Notes: generated by a model from the sequence alone, not told the origin. A DNA stretch of 64,000 nucleotides from Jannaschia formosa (GCF_003340555.1 NZ_QPLJ01000002.1:62001-126000), one strand, 5' to 3'. Counted from the first letter of the stretch, positions 9,373 through 18,568 are shown. Translations and numbers: made by a program.

Positions 9373-10563
9373 ATGCGCCTGCCCCTGATCGCCGCCCTGG
9401 CCCTCGCCACCCCCGCCTTCGCCGAGCCCGACCCGACCGACTGGGATGCCGTCCTGGCCGAGGCCGAGGGGCAGACCGTCTACTGGCACGCCTGGGGCGG
9501 ATCGACGACGACCAACGACTTCATCGCCTGGATTGGCGAGCAGGTGGCCGAGCAGGGCGTGACGCTGGAGCATGTGAAGCTGGCCGACACCGCCGACGCC
9601 GTCAGCCTCGTCCTGTCCGAGCGGCAGGCCGGCAAGACCGAGGGCGGCTCGGTCGATCTCATCTGGATCAACGGCGCCAATTTCGCCTCGATGAAGGAGC
9701 AGGGTCTGCTCTTCGGCCCCTTCGCCGAGGCGCTGCCCAACTGGCGCTTCGTCGATGCCGGGGGCAAGACGGTGACGACCGACTTCACCATCCCGACCGA
9801 GGGCTACGAAAGCCCCTGGGCCATGGCGCAGGTCGTGTTCATCCACGACAGCGAGCGGGTCGCGGAGCCGCCCGCCACCGCCGAGGCGCTGCTCGACTGG
9901 GCGCAGGCGAACCCGGGCCGCTTCACCTTCCCGCAGCCGCCCGACTTCCTCGGCACGACCTTCCTCAAGCAGATGCTGATCGAGCTGGTCGAGGATCCGG
10001 CCGTCCTGCAGCAGCCGGTCGGCGACGACTATGCCGAGATCGCGGCGCCGCTCTGGGCGTTCATGGACGACCTGACCCCCGTGCTCTGGCGCGAGGGCAG
10101 GGCCTATCCGCAGACCGGGCCGCGCCAGCTGCAGCTGATGAACGACGGAGAGGTCGATATCGCGATCAGCTTCTCGCCCGGCGAGGCCACCGCCGCCATC
10201 GCAAATTACGAACTGCCGGCCACCGCCCGCACCTACGTGCTGGAGGCGGGGACGCTGGGCAACGCCTCCTTCGTGGCGATCCCGTTCAACGCCAATGCGA
10301 AGGCGGGGGCGATGGTCGTCGCCGACACGCTCCTCTCGCCCGAGGCGCAGCTTCGCGCGCAGATGCCGGACGTGCTGGGCTACGGCACCGTGCTCGACAT
10401 GGATGCCCTGTCCGAGGCGGACCGCGCGGCCTTCGACGCGCTGGACCTCGGCGTGGCCACGCTTTCTCCCGAGGAGCTGGGCCAGGCCCTGCCGGAGCCG
10501 CACCCGTCTTGGGCCGAGCGGCTCGCCGCCGATTGGGTCGCCCGCTACGGCGTGGCGAACTGA
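9373..10563 (+). CDS. ynjB: ABC transporter substrate-binding protein, YnjB family
   Basis: A 396-residue periplasmic protein with a clear signal peptide (MRLPLIAALALATPAFA, cleavage before EPDP). The mature part begins with WDAVLAEAEGQTVYWHAWGG and contains DLIWINGANFASM, both typical of the YnjB group of solute-binding proteins. The start is the ATG at 9373 with an AAGGAG ribosome-binding site. It delivers an unknown ligand to the permease and ATPase encoded just downstream. The YnjB family is distantly like thiamine and iron binding proteins, but nothing in this sequence or its surroundings fixes the ligand. Confidence 0.85.
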   Translation: MRLPLIAALALATPAFAEPDPTDWDAVLAEAEGQTVYWHAWGGSTTTNDFIAWIGEQVAEQGVTLEHVKLADTADAVSLVLSERQAGKTEGGSVDLIWINGANFASMKEQGLLFGPFAEALPNWRFVDAGGKTVTTDFTIPTEGYESPWAMAQVVFIHDSERVAEPPATAEALLDWAQANPGRFTFPQPPDFLGTTFLKQMLIELVEDPAVLQQPVGDDYAEIAAPLWAFMDDLTPVLWREGRAYPQTGPRQLQLMNDGEVDIAISFSPGEATAAIANYELPATARTYVLEAGTLGNASFVAIPFNANAKAGAMVVADTLLSPEAQLRAQMPDVLGYGTVLDMDALSEADRAAFDALDLGVATLSPEELGQALPEPHPSWAERLAADWVARYGVAN

Positions 10564-10711
10564 GGCGCGCCCGTCGGAGGCCGTGCGGCCGGGTCGCCGT
10601 CGCATCGTGCCTGTCCGGGACTCCGCGATGAAGGGCAGGGGGCGCGTCGATCCTGATGGCGCGACCTGCGCCCGATCCGTGGTCCCCCTCTAGCCATCGA
10701 GGACTCCGCCG

Positions 10712-12379
10712 ATGCTGCGCCCCCTTCCGCTCGCCACGGCCGCGATCCTCTCCGGGCCGGTGCTGCTGGGGCTGCTCGGCACGGTCCTCCCGGCCGTCGG
10801 CCTCGGGCCTCTGGGGACGGGGCTGACGCTCGACCCGGTTCGGGAGGTGCTCGCCTGGCCCGGCCTGCCGCAGGCGATGGCGCTGTCGCTCACCTCGGGC
10901 CTGCTGTCGACCCTCGGTGCGCTGGCGGTCGCGATGCTGATCCTGGCGGGATGGCATGGCACCCGCGCCTTCACCCTGCTGGAGCGGCTGCTCTCGCCGC
11001 TCCTTGCCGTGCCCCACGCCGCCGCCGCGCTGGGCCTCGCCTTCCTGATCGCGCCCTCGGGCTGGATCGCGCGGCTGCCCGCGCTGGCGCTGGGATGGGA
11101 CGTGCCACCGGACCTCCTGATCGTGCAGGACCGGCTGGGCCTCGCCCTGACCGCCGGGCTGATTGCGAAGGAGCTTCCGTTCCTCCTGCTGATGATGCTC
11201 GCTGCGCTGGGCCAGACCGACCAGCGGCGGCGGATGGCTGTGGCGCGCAGTCTGGGGCAGGGGCGGGTCGCGGGCTGGGTCAAGACGGTCTTCCCGTCCC
11301 TCTACGCGCAGGTGCGGCTGCCGGTGCTGGTCGTGCTGGTCTACGCCATGACCAACGTGGACGTGGCGCTGATCCTCGGGCCGAACACGCCGCCCACGCT
11401 GTCGGTGCAGGTGACGCGCTGGATGACCGACCCGGACCTGGGCCAGCGCGCTGTCGCGGCGGCGGGGGCGGTGGTGCAGCTTGGGCTCGTGCTCGCCGCG
11501 CTCTTGGCCTGGCAGATGGGCGAGCGGCTTACCGCACGGCTCGGTCGTGCCTGGGTCTGGTCGGGCCGGGGCCTCGCCGAACGTGCCGCCCGCGCGGCGG
11601 GGCTTGCGCTGGGTGTGCTGTCGGCACTGTCGATCCTGCTCGGCATCGCGGCGCTGGCGCTCTGGTCGGTGGCGGCGGGCTGGCGCTTTCCGGACCTTGT
11701 CCCCGAGGCGCTGAGCGCGCGCAACTGGATGCGTTTCGGCCCCGAGATGCTGGAGGTCGCGGGCGACACGCTGGCGCTGGCCGCCGTCTCGACGGCCGTC
11801 TCGCTGCTGCTGGTGATCGGCTGCCTTGAGGCCGAGCATCGCTTCGGCCTGACGGTCGGGCAGCGGGCGCTCTGGCTGCTCTACCTGCCGCTCCTGATCC
11901 CGCAGGTGGCCTTCCTGCCCGGGCTGGTGGCGGCGGCGGGCTCGGTCGGGCTCGGCCCGTCCTGGCCGCTGGTCGCGCTGGGCCATGTCGTCTTCGTCCT
12001 GCCCTACGTCTTCCTGTCGCTCTCCGGCCCGTTCCGGGCCTGGGACGGGCGGCTCGCCCGCGTCGCGGCGGGGCTGGGCGCGCGGCCGGACGCGGTGCTG
12101 TGGCGGCTGCGGCTTCCGATGCTGCTGGCGCCGGTCCTGACCGCGGTCGCGGTCGGCATGGCGGTCAGCGTCGGGCAGTACCTTCCGACGCTTCTGCTGG
12201 GCGGAGGGCGCGTCTCGACGCTCGCCACCGAGGCGGTGGCGCTCGCCGCCGGAGGCAACCGGCGCGCGATCGGCATCTGGGGCCTTGGCCAGACGCTGGC
12301 CGCCTTCCTGCCCTTCGCGCTGGCTCTGCTGGTCCCGGCTCTCGTCTGGCGCGACCGCCGGGGGCTGCGCCATGGCTGA
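10712..12379 (+). CDS. ynjC: ABC transporter permease, two-module YnjC type
   Basis: A 555-residue, highly hydrophobic protein in which two permease modules are fused, as in YnjC and ThiP. Each module carries a cytoplasmic coupling loop of the EAA type (about residues 170-195, ARSLGQGRVAGWVKTVFPSL; and about 445-470, AAGLGARPDAVLWRLRLP). A single chain therefore forms the whole membrane pore, matching the one binding protein and one ATPase beside it. It follows ynjB after 148 bases containing no gene, and its last bases overlap ynjD. Confidence 0.85.
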   Translation: MLRPLPLATAAILSGPVLLGLLGTVLPAVGLGPLGTGLTLDPVREVLAWPGLPQAMALSLTSGLLSTLGALAVAMLILAGWHGTRAFTLLERLLSPLLAVPHAAAALGLAFLIAPSGWIARLPALALGWDVPPDLLIVQDRLGLALTAGLIAKELPFLLLMMLAALGQTDQRRRMAVARSLGQGRVAGWVKTVFPSLYAQVRLPVLVVLVYAMTNVDVALILGPNTPPTLSVQVTRWMTDPDLGQRAVAAAGAVVQLGLVLAALLAWQMGERLTARLGRAWVWSGRGLAERAARAAGLALGVLSALSILLGIAALALWSVAAGWRFPDLVPEALSARNWMRFGPEMLEVAGDTLALAAVSTAVSLLLVIGCLEAEHRFGLTVGQRALWLLYLPLLIPQVAFLPGLVAAAGSVGLGPSWPLVALGHVVFVLPYVFLSLSGPFRAWDGRLARVAAGLGARPDAVLWRLRLPMLLAPVLTAVAVGMAVSVGQYLPTLLLGGGRVSTLATEAVALAAGGNRRAIGIWGLGQTLAAFLPFALALLVPALVWRDRRGLRHG

Positions 12380-13001
12380 GGGACTGCGGCTGGAGGGGGT
12401 GCGCCTGAGCCAGGGCGAGCGCAGCCTGCTGGAGATCGACGCCTGCGTCCCTCCCGGCACCGTCACCACGCTGATGGGGCCGAGCGGGTCGGGGAAGTCG
12501 ACGCTGCTGTCCTTCGTGATGGGCGACCTCGCCCCGGGCTTCCGGGCCGAGGGCCGGGTCACCCTCGACGGGCGCGACCTGACCGGCCTCGCCCCCGAGG
12601 CGCGGCACATCGGCATCCTCTACCAGGACCCGCTTCTCTTTCCGCATCTCGACGTCGCCGCGAACCTCGCCTTCGGCCTTCCCCGGGGCGGCCGCCGCGC
12701 CGCCCGACGTGCCGCCGTCGAGGCGGCCCTCTCGGAGGTTGCGCTGGAGGGATACGGCCCGCGCGACCCCGCGACCTTGTCGGGCGGGCAGGCCGCCCGC
12801 GTCGCTCTGATGCGGGTGCTTCTGTCCGCGCCGCGGGCGCTGCTCCTCGACGAGCCCTTCTCGAAGCTCGACGCCGAGTTGCGGGCCCAGATGCGGGAAC
12901 TCGTCTTCGACCGCGCGCGGGTGGCGGCCATTCCCGTCCTTCTGGTCACCCATGACGCGGCGGATGCCGAGGCGGCGGGCGGCCCCGTCATCCGCCTATG
13001 A
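12372..13001 (+). CDS. ynjD: ABC transporter ATP-binding protein, YnjD type
   Basis: A short (209-residue) ABC ATPase: Walker [11 protein letters not shown] loop in ILYQDP, signature LSGGQAARVAL, Walker B ALLLDEPFSKLD and the H-loop VTHD. It drives the YnjC-like permease. The ATG lies inside the end of the permease gene, so the two are translationally coupled. The protein lacks a C-terminal regulatory domain. Its stop codon overlaps the stop of the convergent downstream gene, leaving no space for a terminator between the two operons. Confidence 0.9.
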   Translation: MAEGLRLEGVRLSQGERSLLEIDACVPPGTVTTLMGPSGSGKSTLLSFVMGDLAPGFRAEGRVTLDGRDLTGLAPEARHIGILYQDPLLFPHLDVAANLAFGLPRGGRRAARRAAVEAALSEVALEGYGPRDPATLSGGQAARVALMRVLLSAPRALLLDEPFSKLDAELRAQMRELVFDRARVAAIPVLLVTHDAADAEAAGGPVIRL

Positions 13002-14978
13002 TCGCCTGCGCCGCCGCCCGCCGCTCTGCTGGTTGAAGCTGACCTGGGGCAGGGGGCCCAGATGCGGGAAGGGCGCCGTCGCATGCGGAATGGCGTTGGC
13101 GGCGACGAAATGCTCCTGGAAGCGCGGCGCCACGGCGGTCTCGACCTTGTGGATGCGCCGCACCAGCCCCTCGATCCGGTCGCGGAGCGACCGGTCGCAG
13201 AGCGCCATGCGCGCCCCATGCCCTGCCGCGTTGCCCGCGCTGCCGACCTTGTCGAGCGGCGCGTCCGGGATCATCCCAAGCACCATCGCGTGTCTGGGCG
13301 AGATATGCGCCCCGAAGGCCCCGGCCAGCGTCACCCGGTCGACGCTGTCGACGCCGGCCTCGTCCATCAGCAGCCGCGCCCCGGCATAGAGAGCCGACTT
13401 CGCCAGCTGGATCGCCCGCACGTCGCCCTGAGTGACCAGGATCCGGCGGCCGTCCGCTTCCCACAGCAGGTAGGAATGGGTCCGCCCCTCGGCCACGCAG
13501 CGCGCACTGCCCGTCTGCTCGGCCGAGCCGATCAGACCGCCCGCATCCAGCAGGCCGGCAAGCCGCATCTCCGCGACCGCCTCGATGATGCCGGAGCCGC
13601 AGATGCCGGTGATCTCGGTCCCGTCGAAGGCGGGATCGTCGGACCAGAGCTCCGACCCGATGACGCGGAAGCGCGGCTCCTTCGTTTCCGGGTCGATCTC
13701 CACCCGCTCGATGGCACCCGGCGCGGCGCGCTGGCCGGAGCTGATCTGCGCCCCCTCGAAGGCCGGGCCTGTGGGCGAGGAACAGGCCAGCAGGCCCTTC
13801 GAGTTGCCCAGCAGCAGCTCCGCATTGGTGCCGACATCGACGATCAGCGTCATCTCCTCGACCTGGTCGGGCGCTTCCGACAGGGCGACGGCAGCGGCGT
13901 CGGCGCCGACATGCCCGGCGATGCAGGGCAGGATATAGGCCCGCGCGCCGGGGGCGAGCACGTCGAGCCCCAAGTCCCGCGCCGGAAGCCGCAGCGCGTC
14001 GGAGGTGGCCAGCGCGAAGGGCGACTGCCCCAGCTCGACCGGGTCCACGCCGATCAGCAGATGATGCATGACCGGGTTGCAGACGATCACCGTCTCGACG
14101 ATGTCGGCGGGCGCGATCCCGGCCTCCTCCGCCAGCTCGCGCGCAAGGTCGGCCAGCGCGACGCGGATGGCCCCGGTCATCTCGGCCGCGCCGCCCGGGT
14201 TCATCATCGAATAGCTGACCCGGCTCATCAGATCCTCGCCGAAGCGGATCTGCGGGTTCATCACCCCGCCCGAGGCGAGTACGGCGCCGGTGCCCAGGTC
14301 GCAGAGATGCGCCGCGACGGTCGTGGACCCCAGATCGACGGCCAGGCCCAGTGGCGCGTCGGTCCGGAGGCCTGGCCAGATCGCGGCGACCGACGAGGTC
14401 TCGTGATTGACCGCGACCGTGACCTTCCAGTCCCCCTTGCGCAGGACGGTCTGCAGCGCCTGAAGGATCGGCAGCGGGACCGTCAGCCCCTCGATCTCCC
14501 ATTGCGCCTTCAGCGCAGCGCGCAGCCGCTCCAGATCGCCCGAGGGCGCGTCCATGTCCGGCTCTTCCACGGTGACGAAATGAAGCCGGGTGGAGGGGTC
14601 GAGCGTGATCGCCCGGTCCGAGGCCGCCTTGCGGACGACCTGCTTGTGGACCTGGCTCTCGCGCGGGACGTCGACGACGATGTCGCCCTCGATGCAGGCC
14701 TGGCAGCCGAGCCGCCGGCCGGGGGCCAGCCCGCGCTTTTCATCGTAGCGTTGCTCGACCGCGTTGACCGGCGACAGCGCGCCCTCCGCCACGGTCACCC
14801 CGTGCTTCGGGTAGGCGCCCTTTCCGGGCGTGACCTGGCACTTGGAGCAGATGCCCCGCCCGCCGCAGACCGAGTCGAGGTCGACGCCCAGCCGCCGCGC
14901 CGCCGCCAGGACGGTGGTCCCGGCGGGGATGCGCCCGCGCTTGCCGGACGGCGTGAAGACGACGAGGGGATCGGTCAT
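12996..14978 (-). CDS. RamA-like corrinoid-activating protein (2Fe-2S ferredoxin plus ASKHA/DUF4445 domain)
   Basis: A 660-residue protein that should reductively reactivate a corrinoid protein whose cobalt has been oxidised, using ATP and an iron-sulfur cluster. Residues 1-100 form a plant-type ferredoxin domain with cysteines at 38, 44, 47 and 92. From about residue 210 the ASKHA (actin/Hsp70-like) fold follows, with phosphate loops AVDLGSTTVAAHL and IVDVGTNAEL, and GICGSGIIEAVAEM near the C terminus. It is the last gene of a minus-strand operon whose other products handle methyl-tetrahydrofolate. A short gap of seven bases separates it from the methyltransferase gene. The corrinoid protein it would serve is not encoded in this window. 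Confidence 0.88.
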   Translation of the reverse strand: MTDPLVVFTPSGKRGRIPAGTTVLAAARRLGVDLDSVCGGRGICSKCQVTPGKGAYPKHGVTVAEGALSPVNAVEQRYDEKRGLAPGRRLGCQACIEGDIVVDVPRESQVHKQVVRKAASDRAITLDPSTRLHFVTVEEPDMDAPSGDLERLRAALKAQWEIEGLTVPLPILQALQTVLRKGDWKVTVAVNHETSSVAAIWPGLRTDAPLGLAVDLGSTTVAAHLCDLGTGAVLASGGVMNPQIRFGEDLMSRVSYSMMNPGGAAEMTGAIRVALADLARELAEEAGIAPADIVETVIVCNPVMHHLLIGVDPVELGQSPFALATSDALRLPARDLGLDVLAPGARAYILPCIAGHVGADAAAVALSEAPDQVEEMTLIVDVGTNAELLLGNSKGLLACSSPTGPAFEGAQISSGQRAAPGAIERVEIDPETKEPRFRVIGSELWSDDPAFDGTEITGICGSGIIEAVAEMRLAGLLDAGGLIGSAEQTGSARCVAEGRTHSYLLWEADGRRILVTQGDVRAIQLAKSALYAGARLLMDEAGVDSVDRVTLAGAFGAHISPRHAMVLGMIPDAPLDKVGSAGNAAGHGARMALCDRSLRDRIEGLVRRIHKVETAVAPRFQEHFVAANAIPHATAPFPHLGPLPQVSFNQQSGGRRRRRS

Positions 14979-14985
14979 GCGCGGC

Positions 14986-15972
14986 TCAGGCGCGCCGGCG
15001 CCCGCCGCGCCGCCCGCTCGATCGCGCGCCCGAGGCCCGGGCCGCCTGCGCGGCCTCCGCGAAGCTCGCGCCGTCCTTCATCGCGTCGAGGATGCGGGTG
15101 AAGCCGATCCAGGCGCCGCCGTTCGGGTCGTGGTTCATCAGCATGTTGGCGGCGTGGACTGCCTCCATCTCCTGCGCGCGGATCGGGTTCATGATCGCGC
15201 TGGTCATGCCCGCGCCGATCGCCATTGGCAGGAAGGCCGCGTTGACCCCGTGCCGGTTGGGCAGGCCGAAGCTGACATTGGAGGCACCGCAGGTCGTGTT
15301 CACCCCCAGCTCGTCGCGCAGCCGCCGGACCAGCGTGAAGACCTGCTGCCCGGCGCTCGCCATCGCGCCGACGGGCATGACCAGCGGGTCGACCACGATG
15401 TCATGGGCGGGGATGCCGTAATCGGCGGCGCGCTCGACGATCTTCTTCGCGACGGCGAAGCGGACCTCCGGGTCCTCGCTGATGCCGGTGTCGTCGTTCG
15501 AGATCGCGACGACCGGCACGTTGTATTTCTTGACCAGCGGCAGGACCAGCTCCAGCCGCTCCTCCTCGCCGGTGACGGAGTTCAGGAGCGGCCGTCCCTC
15601 GGCCGCCTCCAGCCCGTTCTGCAGCGCCCCGGGCACCGAGCTGTCGATGCAGAGCGGCACGTCGACCAGCGCCTGCACCCGCTCGATCAGGGCCCTCATC
15701 AGCGGCGGCTCGACGAAGTTGTTGTCGGCATAGCGCGGGTCCTCGGCCATGCGGTTGGTGAAGACCGCGCCCGAATTGACGTCCAGCACCATCGCGCCGC
15801 AGGCGACCTGCTCCAACGCGTCCTTCTCGACGGTGGAGAAGTCGTCCTGCTCCAGCTCGGCGGCCAGCTTCTTGCGGCCCGTCGGATTGATCCGTTCGCC
15901 GATCACGCAGAACGGCTCATCGAAGCCGATGACGACGGTCTTCGTCTTCGATTCCAGTACGGTGCGGGTCAT
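14986..15972 (-). CDS. Methyltetrahydrofolate:corrinoid methyltransferase
   Basis: A 328-residue pterin-binding (dihydropteroate synthase-fold) methyltransferase. The family blocks GERINPTGRKKL, DVNSG, CIDSS, NSVTGEEERLE, SNDDTG and GASNVSFGLPNRH are all present. Such enzymes move methyl groups between tetrahydrofolate and the cobalt of a corrinoid protein in demethylation of quaternary amines and related compounds. The last 15 or so residues form an Arg/Gly-rich tail (RSSGRRGGRRRA) that is not part of the fold. The ATG overlaps the stop of the upstream MetF-like gene, so synthesis is coupled. Confidence 0.9.
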   Translation of the reverse strand: MTRTVLESKTKTVVIGFDEPFCVIGERINPTGRKKLAAELEQDDFSTVEKDALEQVACGAMVLDVNSGAVFTNRMAEDPRYADNNFVEPPLMRALIERVQALVDVPLCIDSSVPGALQNGLEAAEGRPLLNSVTGEEERLELVLPLVKKYNVPVVAISNDDTGISEDPEVRFAVAKKIVERAADYGIPAHDIVVDPLVMPVGAMASAGQQVFTLVRRLRDELGVNTTCGASNVSFGLPNRHGVNAAFLPMAIGAGMTSAIMNPIRAQEMEAVHAANMLMNHDPNGGAWIGFTRILDAMKDGASFAEAAQAARASGARSSGRRGGRRRA

Positions 15973-16871
15973 TCTTCATCCTTGGAATGGGTGTCGAGCC
16001 AGGTCGCGGAGGCCGGAATGCCGCCCAGCGGGAAGACATGTGCCGCCTCGATCGGGAAGTCGGGATGCGCGGCCTTGTGAGCGGCGATGGCCGACAGGAA
16101 CTCCGTCGGCTCGAAGGGCAGCATCAGCTTCGTCACGTCCGCCGCCCGCCGTTGCAGGACGCGCAGGGAGGGGCCGACGCCGCAGGCGATGGCGAACCTG
16201 ATCAGCGTCTGCAGCTTGGCCGGACCGGCCACGCCGATATGGACGGGCAGGGTGACGCCCGCCTCGCGGATGCCCTCGGCCCAGGCGATCACCGGCTCGG
16301 CCTCGAAGCAGAACTGCGTCGCGATGGCCATCTCGGCATCCGTCCGCTCGGAGAATTTCTGTTTCCACAGAAGCGCCTCCGAGACGTTCTTCACGCTGCC
16401 GTCGGGGTCGATGTCGCGATTGCCCTCGGGGTGGCCCGCGACATGCAGGCGGCGGAAGCCGTCGAAGGCGCCGGACTCCATCAGCTCCATCGAGGTCGAG
16501 AAGGCGCCCGCGGGCTGCGCCACGCCCCCGGCCAGCAGTAGCGCCTGGTCGACGCCCGCCTCGCCGCGGTAGCGCGCGATCCAGTCGGTCAGGGTCGCGC
16601 GGTCGGCGATGAGCCGGGCGGGGAAATGGGGCATCGGCTCCATCCCCTCGGCGCGCAGGCGGGCCGCGGTGGCCACCATCTCCTCGATGGGGGTCCCGTC
16701 GATATGGGCGATGTAGACGCGGGTGCCGCGCGGCAGGAGCGTGCGGAAATCCTCGACCTTCCCGGCGGTGCGGGGCATCACCTCGATCGAGGCGCCGCGC
16801 AGGAAACGCGCCAGCACCGCATCGGCGGGCGCGGGCGCCGGGGCACGGCGCGCGAAGCCGAACACGGCCAT
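15969..16871 (-). CDS. MetF-like methylenetetrahydrofolate reductase family protein
   Basis: A 300-residue protein with the methylenetetrahydrofolate reductase barrel: an N-terminal EVMPRTAGKVEDF block in place of the usual EFFPP, VYIAHIDGTP, PHFPARLIAD, LLLAGG and HVAGHPEGN, and FCFEAEPVIAWAEGIREAG for the flavin and folate site. It should interconvert methylene- and methyl-tetrahydrofolate, the folate partner of the downstream methyltransferase. A longer frame reaches 16937, but the ATG at 16871 overlaps the upstream stop codon (ATGA), the same coupling seen throughout this operon. Confidence 0.87.
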   Translation of the reverse strand: MAVFGFARRAPAPAPADAVLARFLRGASIEVMPRTAGKVEDFRTLLPRGTRVYIAHIDGTPIEEMVATAARLRAEGMEPMPHFPARLIADRATLTDWIARYRGEAGVDQALLLAGGVAQPAGAFSTSMELMESGAFDGFRRLHVAGHPEGNRDIDPDGSVKNVSEALLWKQKFSERTDAEMAIATQFCFEAEPVIAWAEGIREAGVTLPVHIGVAGPAKLQTLIRFAIACGVGPSLRVLQRRAADVTKLMLPFEPTEFLSAIAAHKAAHPDFPIEAAHVFPLGGIPASATWLDTHSKDEE

Positions 16872-17182
16872 CACGCGGCGCCCCGCGTCTCGATGCCACC
16901 GGCGAGGGCGACGTCGCGCAGGCGGTCCGGCGTCCATTCTGCCTCCAGTTCTGCCGCACGGGCCGCGGCGGCCTCGTCGTCGGCGCCCGTCCGCTCGCCT
17001 TCGGCGACCTTGCGCCAGTCGGCAAGATAGGCGTCCGTGCCCGACGCGCCCGCGCGCATGGCGGCGCGGTCGATGGCCTGCTCGAACCGGGGGCTGAGCT
17101 GCACCTTCGCGGCGCGGCGGCCCTTGCCCGCCAGCACCTGAGCGGGGATGTCCCGCCAGTAGACGACCGTGATCTGCGCCAT
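16871..17182 (-). CDS. Small 'virulence factor' family protein at the head of the methyl-transfer operon
   Basis: A 103-residue protein beginning MAQITVVYWRDIPAQV, the hallmark of a small family labelled 'virulence factor' in databases. The name is historical and says nothing about function here. No catalytic motif is apparent; the sequence is charged and mostly helical. It is the first gene of the operon, with a good GGGAGG ribosome-binding site before 17182, and it overlaps the MetF-like gene by four bases. Constant association with one-carbon genes suggests an accessory role in methyl-group oxidation. Confidence 0.75.
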   Translation of the reverse strand: MAQITVVYWRDIPAQVLAGKGRRAAKVQLSPRFEQAIDRAAMRAGASGTDAYLADWRKVAEGERTGADDEAAAARAAELEAEWTPDRLRDVALAGGIETRGAA

Positions 17183-17416
17183 GTGCGATACCTCCCTGAG
17201 CTCGGCTTCCCGCCCGATATCGAAGCCCGGACGCCTCGGCCTGCCGCCGACCGACCTCAACGCGTCCGATGACGACACGGCCCCGTGCATGGCAGAGCCC
17301 GTTCGGGTCCGAAAGAGGGCGGGACCGTGGAATCCTTCATGTCGATCATGAAGGTTCTTGCCCGGCGCCCCGTCGGCGCGTTACGGTTCGCGCAACCTGA
17401 CATCACGGAGGCTTGG

Positions 17417-18568
17417 ATGCCACCGGACGACCCGGCCCTGATCGGCCGGGCCCCGCGCGCGCCTCTGCACGATCGACGGGGCCCGTCCCCCGTTTCGACG
17501 ACGCCCGAGGGGCGTCCCGATCCCGCGGAGCTTTATGCCGCGCTGGATCTCGGCACCAATTCCTGCCGCATGCTGATCGCGCAGCCGAAAGGCGCGCAGC
17601 TTCACGTCGTCGACAGCTTCTCGAAGTCGGTCCAGCTCGGCAACGGGCTGGAGCAGTCGGGGCGGCTGAGCCGCTCCTCGATGGCGCGCACCATCGGCGC
17701 GCTGAAGATCTGCCGCCGCAAGCTGGAGACGCACGAGGTCAAGCGCATGCGCCTCGTCGCGACCGAGGCCTGCCGCCGCGCCTCCAATGCCGACGAGTTC
17801 ATTCGCCTCGTCGAGCGTGAGACCGGCCTGCCGCTGGAGATCATCCAGCCCGAGGAGGAGGCGCGGCTCGCCGTCGTCTCCTGCGCGCCGCTGGTCTCGA
17901 CCAAGACGGAACAGCTGCTCGTCGTCGATATCGGCGGCGGCTCGACCGAGCTGGTCTGGATCGACCTGACCCGCGTGCCGCGCCACGACCGGGCGCGGGC
18001 GATCATGCGTCTGCATTCCGGCTTCCAGCCCGGCGAGGGCGTGCCCTTCCCCTGCGCCAAGGTCGTCGACTGGATCAGCATCCCGCTGGGCGTCGCGACG
18101 TTGAAGGACCAGTTCCGCGACGTGACCGACGACGCGGCCCGCTTCGCGCTCATGTCCTGGCATTTCGAGGAATGCCTGGCCGAGTTCTCGCCCTATGCCG
18201 ATGCCGAGGGCGACAGCGATCCCGGCTTCCAGATCGTCGGCACCTCCGGGACCGTCACGACCGTGGCCGCGACCCATCTCAACCTGCGCCGCTACGACCG
18301 CAACAAGGTCGACGGGCTGCGGATGACGACGGACCAGATCGACCGGGTGATCCGCAGCTATCTCGCCATGGGGCCCGAGGGCCGGCGCAACGACCCGCGC
18401 ATCGGCCGCGACCGGCATGCGCTGATCATGTCGGGCGCGGCGATCCTGCAGGCGCTGCTGCGGGTCTGGCCGACCGACCGGCTGTCGGTCGCGGACCGGG
18501 GCCTGCGCGAGGGGCTGCTCTATGCGCAGATGTCGGCAGACGGCGTGCTGGACGACGGCCCGCTCTAG
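17417..18568 (+). CDS. Ppx/GppA family phosphatase (exopolyphosphatase or pppGpp phosphatase type)
   Basis: A 383-residue ASKHA-fold phosphatase. Recognisable blocks are YAALDLGTNSCRMLIAQ (phosphate 1), VVDIGGGSTELVW (phosphate 2) and GTSGTVTTVAATHLNL. It lacks the long C-terminal HD extension of E. coli Ppx and GppA and is of the shorter alphaproteobacterial type. It hydrolyses polyphosphate or pppGpp; sequence alone does not decide which. The ATG at 17417 is chosen for its GGAGG five bases upstream; the frame is open back to 17285. It is divergent from the methyl-transfer operon, with 234 bases between the two starts. Confidence 0.88.
   Translation: MPPDDPALIGRAPRAPLHDRRGPSPVSTTPEGRPDPAELYAALDLGTNSCRMLIAQPKGAQLHVVDSFSKSVQLGNGLEQSGRLSRSSMARTIGALKICRRKLETHEVKRMRLVATEACRRASNADEFIRLVERETGLPLEIIQPEEEARLAVVSCAPLVSTKTEQLLVVDIGGGSTELVWIDLTRVPRHDRARAIMRLHSGFQPGEGVPFPCAKVVDWISIPLGVATLKDQFRDVTDDAARFALMSWHFEECLAEFSPYADAEGDSDPGFQIVGTSGTVTTVAATHLNLRRYDRNKVDGLRMTTDQIDRVIRSYLAMGPEGRRNDPRIGRDRHALIMSGAAILQALLRVWPTDRLSVADRGLREGLLYAQMSADGVLDDGPL

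Noticed and set aside
10286-12616. Minus-strand open frame of 776 codons opposite ynjC
   Set aside because: Arg/Gln/Gly-rich shadow of a hydrophobic protein; no start signal or motif.
13062-15101. Plus-strand open frame of 679 codons opposite the corrinoid activator
   Set aside because: Shadow of the activator and methyltransferase genes, which have clear motifs on the minus strand.
17183-17416. Cobalamin or SAM riboswitch ahead of the methyl-transfer operon
   Set aside because: The divergent intergenic region shows neither the B12 box nor SAM-riboswitch core sequences by eye.
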